The notes below the pieces were generated by a model, which was given only the letters and a program-made list of their open reading frames with translations, did not search any database and was not told the DNA's origin. A stretch of DNA of 64,000 nucleotides, from positions 62,001-126,000 of the forward strand of contig NZ_FNRG01000004.1 in the NCBI RefSeq assembly GCF_900107835.1, in the 5' to 3' direction. The position numbers were made by a program, and so were the translations under genes. Shown here piece after piece: positions 16,891 to 26,512 of the stretch (position 1 is its first letter; the number at the start of each line of letters is the position of its first letter). Source of the DNA: Oribacterium sp. KHPX15 (GTDB taxonomy: Bacteria; Bacillota; Clostridia; Lachnospirales; Lachnospiraceae).

Positions 16891-18279
16891 ATGAGTAACG
16901 CTGCATTTACAAAAGAGACAACAGAAGCCATAAGGACTTTATATTTTGATGACAGCATCCTGGCACGCTTCTTTGGAAAATCCTCAAACTACACGGATAT
17001 CCCGGGTGAACTTTACGGAACCTACAATGTTAAGAAAGGTCTCAGGAATGAAGATGGCACCGGCGTTCTCGTAGGACTTACCAGAGTTTCGGACGTAGTC
17101 GGCTACGTTAAAGACAAAGACGGCAAGGTTTCTCCCTGTGACGGAGACCTTTTATACAGAGGCTATAGTGTAAACGACCTTATCAATAACCGTCAGGGTA
17201 ACTTTGGTTTTGAAGAAACCTGCTTCCTCCTGCTTTTCGGTTTCCTTCCGGATGAAAAGCAGCTCAGTAATTTCAAAGGCTGTTTATCCGACAGATATTC
17301 TCTTCCGGACAATTTCCTTATAAATGAAATACTCAGTTCTCCATCACTTAACCTGATGAATCGTCTTCAGACCCTTACACTTCAGCTCTACAACTACGAC
17401 GATTCTCCTGATGATACTGATGTTTACGAGACTTTGAGAAAAGGCTTAAACCTCATTGCGAAGCTTCCGACTCTTGCCTGCTACGCTTATCAGTCAAAGC
17501 TTCACAAGGTGTACCGCAATTCTCTCATCATTCATAACCCTAATGTAAATTATTCCATAGCCGAAAACATCCTGCAGATGCTTCGTCCCGATGGAAAATT
17601 CACAAATAAGGAAGCCAATCTTCTGGATGCCCTGCTGGTTATCCATGCGGACCACGGCGGCGGAAACAACTCAACCTTCACAAACGTAGTGGTAGGTTCA
17701 ACCGGTACCGATCTTTATTCGGCTATCTGTGCAAGCCTCGGCTCCTTAAAGGGTCCCAAGCACGGCGGTGCCAATATCTCCGTATCCAGGATGATGGAAG
17801 AGGTGATCTCTGTCACAGGCTTCACAAATGATAAGGCAAAGATCCGTAAGGTTGTCACAGATCTCATCGACGGCAAGCTTTACGACCATTCGGGACTTAT
17901 CTACGGCTTTGGACATGCGGTATATACATTATCAGATCCGCGTGCAGAGATACTTCGTGACCTTTGCCGCAATCTTGCCGCTGAAAAGGGAATGATGCCT
18001 ACTTTCAATTTCTACAAGTTATTTGAAGATACCGTTCACGAAGTGCTTTCAGAGAAAAAGAAGAAGCCGCTGCCTACCAATGTTGACTTCTATTCAGGTC
18101 TTGCTTACAGCATGCTTGGAATACCTGATGAACTCTATACACCGCTTTTTGCAATAGCACGTGTTGCGGGCTGGGTATCCCACAATATGGAGAACAAGCT
18201 TTACGACGGCCGCATCATGCGTCCTGCAACGAAATATGTCGGAGAGCTGAAGGAATTCAAACCCATAAACGAAAGATGA
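16891..18279 (+). CDS. gltA: Citrate synthase
   Basis: A 462-residue citrate synthase family protein, condensing oxaloacetate with acetyl-CoA. Catalytic-region motifs include LIYGFGHAVYTLSDPRA, and LHADHGGG-like wording appears as IHADHGGGNNSTFT. I use ATG 16891, which follows AAGGGGAAGGGGAACA, rather than the upstream in-frame start at 16822, whose extension has no family match. The methylcitrate synthase alternative cannot be excluded by sequence alone. No aconitase or isocitrate dehydrogenase lies nearby, so it may serve glutamate synthesis through a partial TCA path. Confidence 0.9.
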   Translation: MSNAAFTKETTEAIRTLYFDDSILARFFGKSSNYTDIPGELYGTYNVKKGLRNEDGTGVLVGLTRVSDVVGYVKDKDGKVSPCDGDLLYRGYSVNDLINNRQGNFGFEETCFLLLFGFLPDEKQLSNFKGCLSDRYSLPDNFLINEILSSPSLNLMNRLQTLTLQLYNYDDSPDDTDVYETLRKGLNLIAKLPTLACYAYQSKLHKVYRNSLIIHNPNVNYSIAENILQMLRPDGKFTNKEANLLDALLVIHADHGGGNNSTFTNVVVGSTGTDLYSAICASLGSLKGPKHGGANISVSRMMEEVISVTGFTNDKAKIRKVVTDLIDGKLYDHSGLIYGFGHAVYTLSDPRAEILRDLCRNLAAEKGMMPTFNFYKLFEDTVHEVLSEKKKKPLPTNVDFYSGLAYSMLGIPDELYTPLFAIARVAGWVSHNMENKLYDGRIMRPATKYVGELKEFKPINER

Positions 18280-18293
18280 TTTTTCCACAGCAG

Positions 18294-18329
18294 GAGGGCA
18301 TCCGGTTAAACCCGGAATGCCCTCTTATT
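18294..18329 (+). terminator. Terminator with GGGCATCC stem
   Basis: GAGGGCATCCGG (18294-18305) pairs with CCGGAATGCCCTC with one bulge, then TTATTT. It ends the citrate synthase transcript and shares the GGGCATCC core seen in other hairpins of the window. Confidence 0.75.
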
Positions 18330-18341
18330 TCGTCTTAAAAC

Positions 18342-18378
18342 TTGTGACACATTTGTGACTTAAATGTGATATTATAGT
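18342..18378 (+). promoter_or_regulatory. Triple TGTGA direct repeat before GGDEF-EAL gene
   Basis: TGTGA occurs at 18343, 18354 and 18365, an exact 11-bp period, directly before a TATAGT (18373-18378) with no good -35. One helical turn between repeats in place of a -35 is the usual layout of a tandem-binding activator. The regulator is unknown. Confidence 0.5.
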
Positions 18379-18494
18379 ATCAGAAATATTTTTTGTACGT
18401 GACCGGTATCAGGAAAGTTTTTTCTCGCCGGCATTGATATTAACATCAAAGCTCAACGATATTTTTACACATACTATCACGGAGCTGAATAAAT

Positions 18495-21400
18495 ATGGAT
18501 GATCCTGCAAATATAACTGATTTAAGTCATATAGATAAACAATTTCATTCTTTCAATGTCCCTGTGGAGCTTCAGTTCGACCCGCTGACAGGGCTTCTTA
18601 GTCGTCGCTCATTTCTGAAAAAAGCTCAAAATGATATCCCCGGACTTATAAAACGATACGGTCAGGCAGTTGTCCTAACCCTTGACTTAAAAGACATGAA
18701 GGGTTTCAACACAAGCTTCGGTCAGGAGGCAGGAGACCTTCTGCTCTGCAGTATATCGAATATCCTGAAGCAGCATTTCGGTAAGGAATACTGCTCAAGG
18801 TTCGGTGAAGACCGTTTCTACGTCTTCACCCGTGCAGTAGGCATCGATATCGAGCTAAACGGAATCATTAAACAGATACAGAATATCAACAATGGACACA
18901 CCCTGCCCGTACGTATAGGTATCTATGGTATTGAGGATGAGAACATCTCCGTGGACGTTGCCTGCAACAGGGCCCGTATGGCCTGCGATACCCTCAGGAA
19001 TAATTACAATTCCGGTTTCGTATGGTTTGACGAAAAACTGGCAGACGAAAATACCAAAAAGGACTATCTGGTCAGAAACCTGGATGCTGCCATCAATAAC
19101 GGATGGATCCGGATATGTCTGCAGCCTGTAATGCGTACCCTCACAGGTGAGCTCTGTGGTTTTGAAGCTCTTTCCCGCTGGGATGACCCGACTTATGGAT
19201 TACTTTATCCCAATGACTTTATACAGCTTTTGGAACTGAACAGAATTTCCTATAATCTTGATTTTTATGTGGTAAAGGAGGTTGCGAAGCTCCTTAAGGA
19301 AAGACAGGAAAACGGACTCCCTGTGGTTCCTATTTCTGTTAACCTTTCCCGAACCGACTTTGTTTTCAACGACCCTGTAACAGATATATCCACGCTTACG
19401 GAAGCCCTGGGGATACGTAAAAGTCTCATAAACATTGAAATAACCGAAACCTCTCTGGTTTCCGATAACGGTATCATCTCGAGGAATATCGACAGATTCC
19501 ACGACGAAGGCTTCCAGGTTTGGATGGACGATTTCGGAAGCGGTTATTCCTCCCTTAATGTTCTTAAGGATTATCTCTTTGACGAGATAAAGATAGATAT
19601 GGGTTTCTTCACCAATTTCAACGACAAGGCGAAGACCATAGTGTCCATGATCGTTGAAATGTCAAAGAAGCTGGGTATGCACACATTGGCAGAGGGAGTT
19701 GAGACAGAAGAACAGCTCAGTTTCCTTAGAAGCATCGGCTGCGAAAAGATCCAGGGTAATCTCTTCGGAAGTGCCATGCCCTGCGATATCCTCATGAAGG
19801 AACTGAAAAAGAAAGGCTACAGGTGGGAGTCAAGAAGTGTTTCCGTCATGTACGACAAAGCAGGTCTCACCAATGTCATCGTTGACAATCCGGTGGCGCT
19901 GCTCCTTCATGATGGCAAATACTTTAAGGGACTATACAGCAATGAAGAGTTTAATGAAACTCTTTTGACCGCCGGTTATAAGGATATTCAGTCTCTGGAA
20001 GCTGACATGAACCATCCTGAAAGTCCCAAGGGCAGAAAGTGCCGGGATCTTGCCTTCAAGGCAAAAAACAACAACGAGGAAGAATATATGACATTCCTTG
20101 CCAACGGCAACTACTACAAGCTTTCCTTCAGGATTCTTTCTTCCTCAGACGATCTTTCCGTGATATTTGCTACCATGGACAGTCTGGTATATGAGCAGGA
20201 GCGGCAGTTCACCTCCGAACTGGATGCCCTTGCCAGAAAGATAATGTTTAATTATGACCGCATTCACTACGTAGACCTCGACGAACACAAGGGGACCATC
20301 ATATCTACCAATATACCTTCTGAGACCGTGGGAAGTACCATCGAAACTCCGGAAACCTACTACTCGGATAATGTTTCAAGATATATCCATCCAAGTGAGC
20401 AGGATCGGTGGAAGAGATTCGTCTCTCCGGAAAATATCAAAAACAAGCTGAGAGAGTACAAGAACGGCAACTTCTCGGCATTATTCCGCATGCGACAGGT
20501 GAACGGAAGTTATGAATGGACAGAGTTTACCGTTACCTCCTTCAGAGGTGACAATGCACACAAACTCCTTGTCAGCTCAAAGCCTGCCATCATTAATGAC
20601 CCGGAAGTTATGTGGATCATCGAAGGACTGCTCAAGAATGGTGCCACTGCTTCCGACCGTCACATTGAGGCGGAAAATGCCTGGGACATACTCACCAATA
20701 AGAGTTCTTACAGAATTTTCTGGAAGGATACGGAACTTCGCTATGTGGGAGCAAGCAAAGCATTTTACGATTATTACGATCTGACTCCCGAAAAGCTTAT
20801 AGGCAGAACAGACGCGGAACTTGATTTCCGGATCGACAGCGCCTCCGGCAGAAACATTGACAAGAAGGTTATAAACAAGGGTGAAGCTGTCATAAAGGCC
20901 CTGGGCAAAAATGTTGTGGACGGAGTGGTTCATCATGTGGCAGTAAACAAGTATCCGATGTATAATAAAGGTAAAATATGTGGTCTTATTGGATTCTTTG
21001 TGGACACTGAAGAGCCTGATAATGGCAATGAAGCCCGCCGGCTGGATCTCGAAGATCCGGTTACCGGACTTATGAACGTGAAGGGGCTTATGATTGCCAT
21101 GCTGGATCTCGATGATATCTATAAAAAGACTCGGGAGAACTATGCGCATATCTCTTTTTCCATAAGGGAATACTCCGGCATCGTGGAAGATTACGGTGAT
21201 GCTGCTGCACAGACACTTCTGAAAAAAACAGCAGACATTCTGAGATCTGTTTTCAATACCGGTTTTATTCTTTCAAGAACCAATGGAGGTCAGTTTTCTA
21301 TATGCAGAAAAACCACAAGCTTTAACGGCATGATGGATCTTGTACAGAAAGCAGAGGCCGAAATACACCGGATCGATATGTTAAACGGCTTTAAATGTAC

Positions 21401-21515
21401 CATTCATGCTGATTTCGGCATGGCCAGAGCTTCCGAATGCAGCTCTGTTCAGGATCTGGTAAATCTTTCATATACCAGAATGAGGAAGAACAGAGGGCAG
21501 GACTATGAGGCCTGA
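18495..21515 (+). CDS. GGDEF-EAL-PAS c-di-GMP phosphodiesterase
   Basis: A 1006-residue cytoplasmic multidomain protein. The first GGDEF domain (about 25-185) is degenerate (FGEDRF in place of GGDEF, 103-108). The EAL domain (about 190-440) looks active: FEALSRW (EAL 224-226), NLSRTDF, IEITETS, DDFGSGYSS (345-353), Lys366 and EGVETEEQ. Two PAS-like segments follow (about 600-690 and 735-835, the latter with RIFWKDTELRYVGASK). The C-terminal domain is another degenerate GGDEF (RTNGGQFSI). It likely hydrolyses c-di-GMP under control of several sensory domains. Terminator 21539 follows. Confidence 0.9.
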   Translation: MDDPANITDLSHIDKQFHSFNVPVELQFDPLTGLLSRRSFLKKAQNDIPGLIKRYGQAVVLTLDLKDMKGFNTSFGQEAGDLLLCSISNILKQHFGKEYCSRFGEDRFYVFTRAVGIDIELNGIIKQIQNINNGHTLPVRIGIYGIEDENISVDVACNRARMACDTLRNNYNSGFVWFDEKLADENTKKDYLVRNLDAAINNGWIRICLQPVMRTLTGELCGFEALSRWDDPTYGLLYPNDFIQLLELNRISYNLDFYVVKEVAKLLKERQENGLPVVPISVNLSRTDFVFNDPVTDISTLTEALGIRKSLINIEITETSLVSDNGIISRNIDRFHDEGFQVWMDDFGSGYSSLNVLKDYLFDEIKIDMGFFTNFNDKAKTIVSMIVEMSKKLGMHTLAEGVETEEQLSFLRSIGCEKIQGNLFGSAMPCDILMKELKKKGYRWESRSVSVMYDKAGLTNVIVDNPVALLLHDGKYFKGLYSNEEFNETLLTAGYKDIQSLEADMNHPESPKGRKCRDLAFKAKNNNEEEYMTFLANGNYYKLSFRILSSSDDLSVIFATMDSLVYEQERQFTSELDALARKIMFNYDRIHYVDLDEHKGTIISTNIPSETVGSTIETPETYYSDNVSRYIHPSEQDRWKRFVSPENIKNKLREYKNGNFSALFRMRQVNGSYEWTEFTVTSFRGDNAHKLLVSSKPAIINDPEVMWIIEGLLKNGATASDRHIEAENAWDILTNKSSYRIFWKDTELRYVGASKAFYDYYDLTPEKLIGRTDAELDFRIDSASGRNIDKKVINKGEAVIKALGKNVVDGVVHHVAVNKYPMYNKGKICGLIGFFVDTEEPDNGNEARRLDLEDPVTGLMNVKGLMIAMLDLDDIYKKTRENYAHISFSIREYSGIVEDYGDAAAQTLLKKTADILRSVFNTGFILSRTNGGQFSICRKTTSFNGMMDLVQKAEAEIHRIDMLNGFKCTIHADFGMARASECSSVQDLVNLSYTRMRKNRGQDYEA

Positions 21516-21538
21516 TCCTTGTCCGATACGTAACTATG

Positions 21539-21572
21539 GAGCGTGGTTTCTTTGGAAATCACGCTCTTTTTT
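21539..21572 (+). terminator. Rho-independent terminator
   Basis: GAGCGTGGTTTC (21539-21550) pairs with GAAATCACGCTC (21555-21566) with one mismatch, then TTTTTT. It closes the GGDEF-EAL gene. Confidence 0.85.
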
Positions 21573-21633
21573 ATTCCCGGAGTGGATGGGGTTGAGAAGA
21601 AGTAATCATCCTGCTCCGGCAAAAGGAGGTTTT

Positions 21634-24216
21634 ATGAAGAAACGTTTACTGATCGCTATGCTGATGGCAGCCTCAGTTTCCCTGATTGGATGTAACGCAA
21701 ATAATCCAAATCCTCAGCCTTCCGGAGGCACAGAATCCGGCGCTGCAGGCACTGAAGCTGAAACAACCCCTGAGTCAGAAGACTCGGGAGAAACTTCGGA
21801 ATCAAAAGAAGCAAACACAGAAAAGAAATCCGAGCCGATAAAGCTTCCCGATTTCGATTTCACAAAAGAAAATTTTCCAAGGCTTGATGGTTCCACCTCA
21901 ACTGTACCTCTCGGTAAAACTCTGACCTCAGCGCTTCTTGGCATAAGTGAAAAAGAAGCCGAAGATTTCTGCGTATTCAACCGTACTACCCAGTCCTTCC
22001 GGAATCTTCTTGCGGGTGAGGCCGATATGCTCATCGTGGGTGAGCCGAATGCCAAGGTCTTTCAGGAAATGGCAGACGCAGGCTTCAAGTACCGTATAGA
22101 GGATTTTGCAACCGATGCACTTATCTTTGTGGTCAATAAGGATAACCCGGTTGATAACCTGACCACCGAACAGATCAGAGATATCTATTCCGGAAAGATC
22201 ACCAACTGGAAGGAAGTAGGAGGTAATGATGCCGAGATCAAGGCATTCCAGCGTAATGAAGGCGCCGGCTCACAGGCACTTATCCTGAAGCACATCATGA
22301 AAGATACTCCTATGGTTACTCCGCCTTCAAGCCTTGTAGCCTCAGAAATGGGAGAGTTAATGACCGCGGTTAAATCCTATGACAACTCCGCCAATGCCAT
22401 TGGCTATTCCGTATACTACTACGCTAATGATATGGAAAAGGCAAAGGGGTTAAAGATCATTTCCGTTGACGGAGTAAAACCTGAGCCTGCAACCATCCGT
22501 GAAAAGAAGTATCCTCATCGTAACGCATACTATGCCGTTATTCCGGAGGAGACAGACCCTGAGGACAGCAGAGCCAAGGCAGCAAGAGTTCTCTACGACT
22601 GGATCATGTCTGTAGACGGTCAGCGCCTTGTCGCTTCAAAGGGTTACGTTTCCGTCATGGATGTATCCATGTACGATAGCAAGGGTGTCGAAGCAAAGCC
22701 TGCACCTGAGGCAAACTACACCCGCCTTAACGACGCACCCGAAGGCACACTTACCTCAGTGGAGCCCGGCGGTGATTACGGCTTACTGCTTCCTTATTGC
22801 GGCAGTCCTCTCGTTGTGGATGTCCAGTACGGCGAGGATGAGAGTTACTCTTATATCGGCGGATACATGTGCGGCTTCTTTGATACAAAGGGACACCTCA
22901 TTACAGATCCTGTTTACAACAGCATTGAGGTTCTTTCCTACTATGATCCTGCAGATTACAATGAGTTTTATCTGCCGTATTATGAAGTATGTAAGTACGA
23001 CCCTGTTGAAGGTGCAAAGAACAACAGCTCAGATGAGATAGATGTTCCGGATGAAAACATTCACCGCCAGCTCATCTCTCCGGACGGAAGCTTTGTTTCA
23101 CCTGAATACGGCTACATCAGCGGCATGAAGGATCATGTATTATGTAAAGCCAACTCTGAGACCAATGATTTCGTGATCTACGATAACAAAGGAAATATCG
23201 TTCTCGATTACAAAACCTTGGATGAAGCCAATGACGGAAAACTCACGGAGCTTCTCAATGATACCGATTCTCTGTATGACGTTTCCTATGGCGACGGCTA
23301 CTATGTATTCTACCTGTATGACAGTTACTACTACATTGATGAAAACGACCACAAGATAGCTATGGGTCCTTTCCAGTATGCACAGCCTTTCACCGATGGA
23401 ACTGCATTTGCACGAAAGGATGACTCTGCTGTTATCATCAACAAGTACGGTGACAACATTCTGGGCAACAATTATGTTTACGCAGACAAGCTTAAGAACG
23501 GCAATATGCTTGGTGTTGCAGAAGACCATGTGGATGTCATTGATCCAAAGGGTTATCTCATAAAGACCATAGACGGCTTCGACAGCACAGGAGTATATCA
23601 GTGGGGCTTCTATACAAGCGACTATACAGAGGATTCACGCTGGAAGAGAGCAGTATTTGACAACGAGGGCAACGAGCTTTTCAGAGATGATGATGACGTA
23701 TGGCAGTACTGCGACAAGATCCCTGTAGCCTTTGCAACCGGCACAGAGGACGGTCCCGACAACTCTTATGAGATCCAGGATACCGGCGTATGGCTCATGA
23801 ATGTCATGACAGGAAAGCGCATCTTTGTAAAGGGTGCAGGTTATGCCAATGCATTCTACACCTTAAACGGTGTGGCGGATGTACCTTATATCGCCGTAAG
23901 CTCTTATGATGACACAACCGGTAAAAACCATCAGTGGATGTATGACGAGAATCTGAATGAGCTTATGGATTATGACGGTTATGTCAATGTTGTCAGCGAC
24001 AATCTGACCAATGAATGGCTGTTCTTGGGCTCAGAGGATTACAATGACAGCTGCAGGATCTATAACAAAGACCTGAAGGTTATACTGGAAACCAAGGCTT
24101 ATCCATATCTGTACGATGGTTATGCTTCATTCTTCGACGGAGATTCCTATGCTTGTGTTGACAAGAAGGGAAATGAAATTTTCCGCTATGTGATGACATC
24201 ACTTGGAGAAGATTAA
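21634..24216 (+). CDS. Lipoprotein with PstS-like domain and WG-repeat region
   Basis: An 860-residue exported lipoprotein. The signal ends in the lipobox SLIGC (Cys20), followed by a Thr/Glu/Ser-rich linker to about 70. Residues about 75-345 resemble a phosphate-binding PstS/PBP-like domain (FPRLDGSTSTVPLG, then TEQIRDIYSGKITNWKEVGG and FQRNEGAGSQ). The rest, about 370-860, has repeated beta segments of the WG (KWG) kind, such as GFFDTKGHLITDPVYNSI and FARKDDSAVIINKYG. I use ATG 21634, 6 nt after AAAGGAGG; the longer frame from 21505 overlaps the previous gene. No pst permease lies near, so it may sense or scavenge phosphate, or bind cell-wall material. Confidence 0.85.
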   Translation: MKKRLLIAMLMAASVSLIGCNANNPNPQPSGGTESGAAGTEAETTPESEDSGETSESKEANTEKKSEPIKLPDFDFTKENFPRLDGSTSTVPLGKTLTSALLGISEKEAEDFCVFNRTTQSFRNLLAGEADMLIVGEPNAKVFQEMADAGFKYRIEDFATDALIFVVNKDNPVDNLTTEQIRDIYSGKITNWKEVGGNDAEIKAFQRNEGAGSQALILKHIMKDTPMVTPPSSLVASEMGELMTAVKSYDNSANAIGYSVYYYANDMEKAKGLKIISVDGVKPEPATIREKKYPHRNAYYAVIPEETDPEDSRAKAARVLYDWIMSVDGQRLVASKGYVSVMDVSMYDSKGVEAKPAPEANYTRLNDAPEGTLTSVEPGGDYGLLLPYCGSPLVVDVQYGEDESYSYIGGYMCGFFDTKGHLITDPVYNSIEVLSYYDPADYNEFYLPYYEVCKYDPVEGAKNNSSDEIDVPDENIHRQLISPDGSFVSPEYGYISGMKDHVLCKANSETNDFVIYDNKGNIVLDYKTLDEANDGKLTELLNDTDSLYDVSYGDGYYVFYLYDSYYYIDENDHKIAMGPFQYAQPFTDGTAFARKDDSAVIINKYGDNILGNNYVYADKLKNGNMLGVAEDHVDVIDPKGYLIKTIDGFDSTGVYQWGFYTSDYTEDSRWKRAVFDNEGNELFRDDDDVWQYCDKIPVAFATGTEDGPDNSYEIQDTGVWLMNVMTGKRIFVKGAGYANAFYTLNGVADVPYIAVSSYDDTTGKNHQWMYDENLNELMDYDGYVNVVSDNLTNEWLFLGSEDYNDSCRIYNKDLKVILETKAYPYLYDGYASFFDGDSYACVDKKGNEIFRYVMTSLGED

Positions 24217-24298
24217 AAAAACGAAATATTAATGGCGAAACCTTGCAATTATGAGTAAAATTACAATGGAAATAATTTAATACCAGGGGGACAAGGTT

Positions 24299-24874
24299 AT
24301 GAAGGAAGGAATAAAAGTTAATCGTAAGCTAGGTATAGCGGGCGTACTGCTCGTTATATGTCTGGTGGCTGTACTTGTAATAGTTAAAGGAAGATCCGGA
24401 GGCAGCGTAGGAGATGATGCAGCTACACGAAGCAGGCCGAAAGCAGCACCTGCGGGTTCGGTAGATCCAAATGTAATTGCAAAGGGAAACAGCCTGTGGC
24501 AGGGCCAGAGTTTTCAAACCAACTCTAAAAACGCTCTTAATCTGGTTAACCAGCAAAGAGCCGGCAGCGGACTGGCAGCCCTGGAATGGGACGACAGCCT
24601 TGCAGCCTGCGCGATGATAAGAGCAGCGGAGCTTCCATCTCTCTTTTCGCACTCAAGACCCGATGGCAGTGACTGGTACACCGTAGCCCCGAATATAATG
24701 TATGGTGAAAATCTCGCACAGGGCTATAATTCACCTGACGCCGCAGTGAACGCATGGATGAACTCCCCGGCGCATCGCGAGAACATAATGAACGCAAGCT
24801 TTAAGTCATGCGGAATAGGCATTTACGAAAGCGGCGGAAAGTGGTACTGGGGACAGGAATTCGGATACTACTAA
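24299..24874 (+). CDS. Membrane-anchored CAP-domain (YkwD-like) protein
   Basis: A 191-residue protein with an N-terminal membrane anchor (residues about 11-30) and an extracellular CAP/SCP domain (about 75-190). Typical motifs are LNLVNQQRAGSGLAALEWDD, FSHSRPDGSDWY, YGENLAQGY and AWMNSPAHRENIMN. Bacterial relatives act at the cell surface, often in spore or envelope contexts; activity is not defined. GGGGGACAAGG precedes ATG 24299. A large hairpin lies directly downstream. Confidence 0.92.
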   Translation: MKEGIKVNRKLGIAGVLLVICLVAVLVIVKGRSGGSVGDDAATRSRPKAAPAGSVDPNVIAKGNSLWQGQSFQTNSKNALNLVNQQRAGSGLAALEWDDSLAACAMIRAAELPSLFSHSRPDGSDWYTVAPNIMYGENLAQGYNSPDAAVNAWMNSPAHRENIMNASFKSCGIGIYESGGKWYWGQEFGYY

Positions 24875-24898
24875 ATAACATTTACCAATAGGCAAGCC

Positions 24899-25052
24899 GG
24901 CCGGAGCCGGAGGGCATCCATTTAAAGCCGAGGCGCTTCGTCAGAAAAATCTAAAAACGGATCCCTTAGAATCAAGTGGTTCTAAGGGGTTCGTTTTTGA
25001 TTTTTCAAGACTCAACTTAACGGCTCTAAATGGATGCCCTCCGGCTCCGGCC
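24899..25052 (+). repeat. Large nested hairpin element A (about 154 nt)
   Basis: Two arms of about 72 nt pair from GGCCGGAGCCGGAGGG (from 24899) to its complement ending at 25052. The outer 26 bp are nearly perfect. An internal bulge follows with CGCTTCG (24934-24940) on the left and GACTCAACTTAACG on the right. An inner stem closes over AGTGG-like loop bases (TTAGAA-TCAAGTGG-TTCTAA). Bulge and inner motifs are shared with elements B and C. It lies between the CAP gene and hom. The rest of the gap to 25217 is AT-rich with two copies of TTTGGTATAATTA and TTGAAC/TAAGAT 18 nt apart, a weak hom promoter candidate. Confidence 0.85.
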
Positions 25053-25217
25053 TACATGTACTCAGGCTATACTGTAACTACATTTGGTATAATTATCGTT
25101 GGTATTACTTAAATGAAATTGAACAGGTAACTAATAATGTGCTAAGATGTTATAAATTTCATTTATGCCATTTCTGTTTGGTATAATTAATTAGAATTAA
25201 ATTTAATCGGAGCGATC

Positions 25218-26510
25218 ATGAAGAAAATAAACATCGGAATGCTTGGTATCGGAAATATCGGAAAGGGAACCTATCAGACTCTCGAAATGAGCCGTTCAAA
25301 GATTGAACAGTCAACGGGAATGTCCCTTGAAATTGTGAAGATCCTGAATCGTCACCCAGAAATTGACAGAGGCATAGATATACCTAAGGAAAAGTATGTA
25401 ACAGATGCATACGATATCATAAATGATCCGGAGATAGACATCGTTATCGAACTTATCGGCGGCATCGAGCCTGCAACAACCTTTATGGCGGATGCATTGA
25501 AAGCCGGAAAACATGTGGTAACAGCGAACAAAGCTGCCATCGCAGCCAACGGACAGATGCTTCAGGAGCTTGCCTACAAAAACCAGCTTATGCTTCGATT
25601 TGAGGCCAGCGTTGCCGGAGGTATCCCTATCCTCAATGCCATCTCCAGCGCCCTCATCTCCAATGAATTCAGCCAGGTTCAGGGAATCCTTAACGGAACC
25701 ACCAACTATATCCTGACAAAGATGACAGAAAACGGAACTCCTTATGAAGAAGTGCTGAAGGACGCTCAGGCTAAGGGTTTTGCGGAGGCAGATCCTACAG
25801 CTGACGTTGAGGGAATCGATGCAGCAAACAAGCTGTCCATACTTATTTCCCTTCTTTTCGGTATCGGTATCAAGCCCGGTGACATCCCCACAAAGGGCAT
25901 TACAAAGGTGACCAGCGAGGATATCGCATTTGCCAAGGAATTCGGTTATAAGATAAAGCTTCTGGCAACTGCCCATAACGAGGACGGAAAAGTCACCTGC
26001 AATGTTGAACCATCTCTTGTTTCCGAGAGCCATCCTCTTGCCAATGTTAACAATGAGTTTAATGCCGTTTACATTACAGGAAACGCGGTAGATAATCTTA
26101 TGTTCTACGGCCGCGGAGCAGGACCTCTTCCCACAGGAAGCGCAGTAATGGGTGATGTGGTCAGCGTGGCACGAAAGATCGAAAAGGGTGCTGCCTATGA
26201 TCTTCTCCCGCATCTCAGATATGATGCGGATCTCCAGTTTGCAGGAGAGGGCGCACATCAGTACTATATCCGCGTACAGGCTGTGGATCATCCAGGTGTA
26301 CTGGGTCAGATCGCCTCTACTCTTGGCGTATACGGCATCGGCATCAAGACCATGATGCAGCGCGCCGGCGACAACACAGGCGGCACAGTACCGATGATCT
26401 TCATCGTATATGAAGTAGATAAGAGCATTCTTACAACAGCACTTAAGGTGCTGCTGAATAACGGCTCGGTTTCATCAGTTGACAATGTCCTCAGGGTACT
26501 GAGATCCTGA
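25218..26510 (+). CDS. hom: Homoserine dehydrogenase
   Basis: A 430-residue monofunctional homoserine dehydrogenase, reducing aspartate semialdehyde to homoserine for Met, Thr and Ile synthesis. The NAD(P) site is GMLGIGNIGKGTY, the catalytic region includes GILNGTTNYILTKM and GFAEADPTADVEG, and a C-terminal ACT domain (YIRVQAVDHPGVLGQIAS) is expected to bind threonine for feedback control. TCGGAGCG precedes ATG 25218. Large hairpin elements flank it on both sides, the second starting 2 nt after the stop. Confidence 0.96.
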   Translation: MKKINIGMLGIGNIGKGTYQTLEMSRSKIEQSTGMSLEIVKILNRHPEIDRGIDIPKEKYVTDAYDIINDPEIDIVIELIGGIEPATTFMADALKAGKHVVTANKAAIAANGQMLQELAYKNQLMLRFEASVAGGIPILNAISSALISNEFSQVQGILNGTTNYILTKMTENGTPYEEVLKDAQAKGFAEADPTADVEGIDAANKLSILISLLFGIGIKPGDIPTKGITKVTSEDIAFAKEFGYKIKLLATAHNEDGKVTCNVEPSLVSESHPLANVNNEFNAVYITGNAVDNLMFYGRGAGPLPTGSAVMGDVVSVARKIEKGAAYDLLPHLRYDADLQFAGEGAHQYYIRVQAVDHPGVLGQIASTLGVYGIGIKTMMQRAGDNTGGTVPMIFIVYEVDKSILTTALKVLLNNGSVSSVDNVLRVLRS

Positions 26511-26512
26511 CG

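Noticed and set aside
25311-26291. 326-codon minus-strand ORF over hom
   Set aside because: Antisense shadow of a well-supported homoserine dehydrogenase; Cys-rich and with no known fold.
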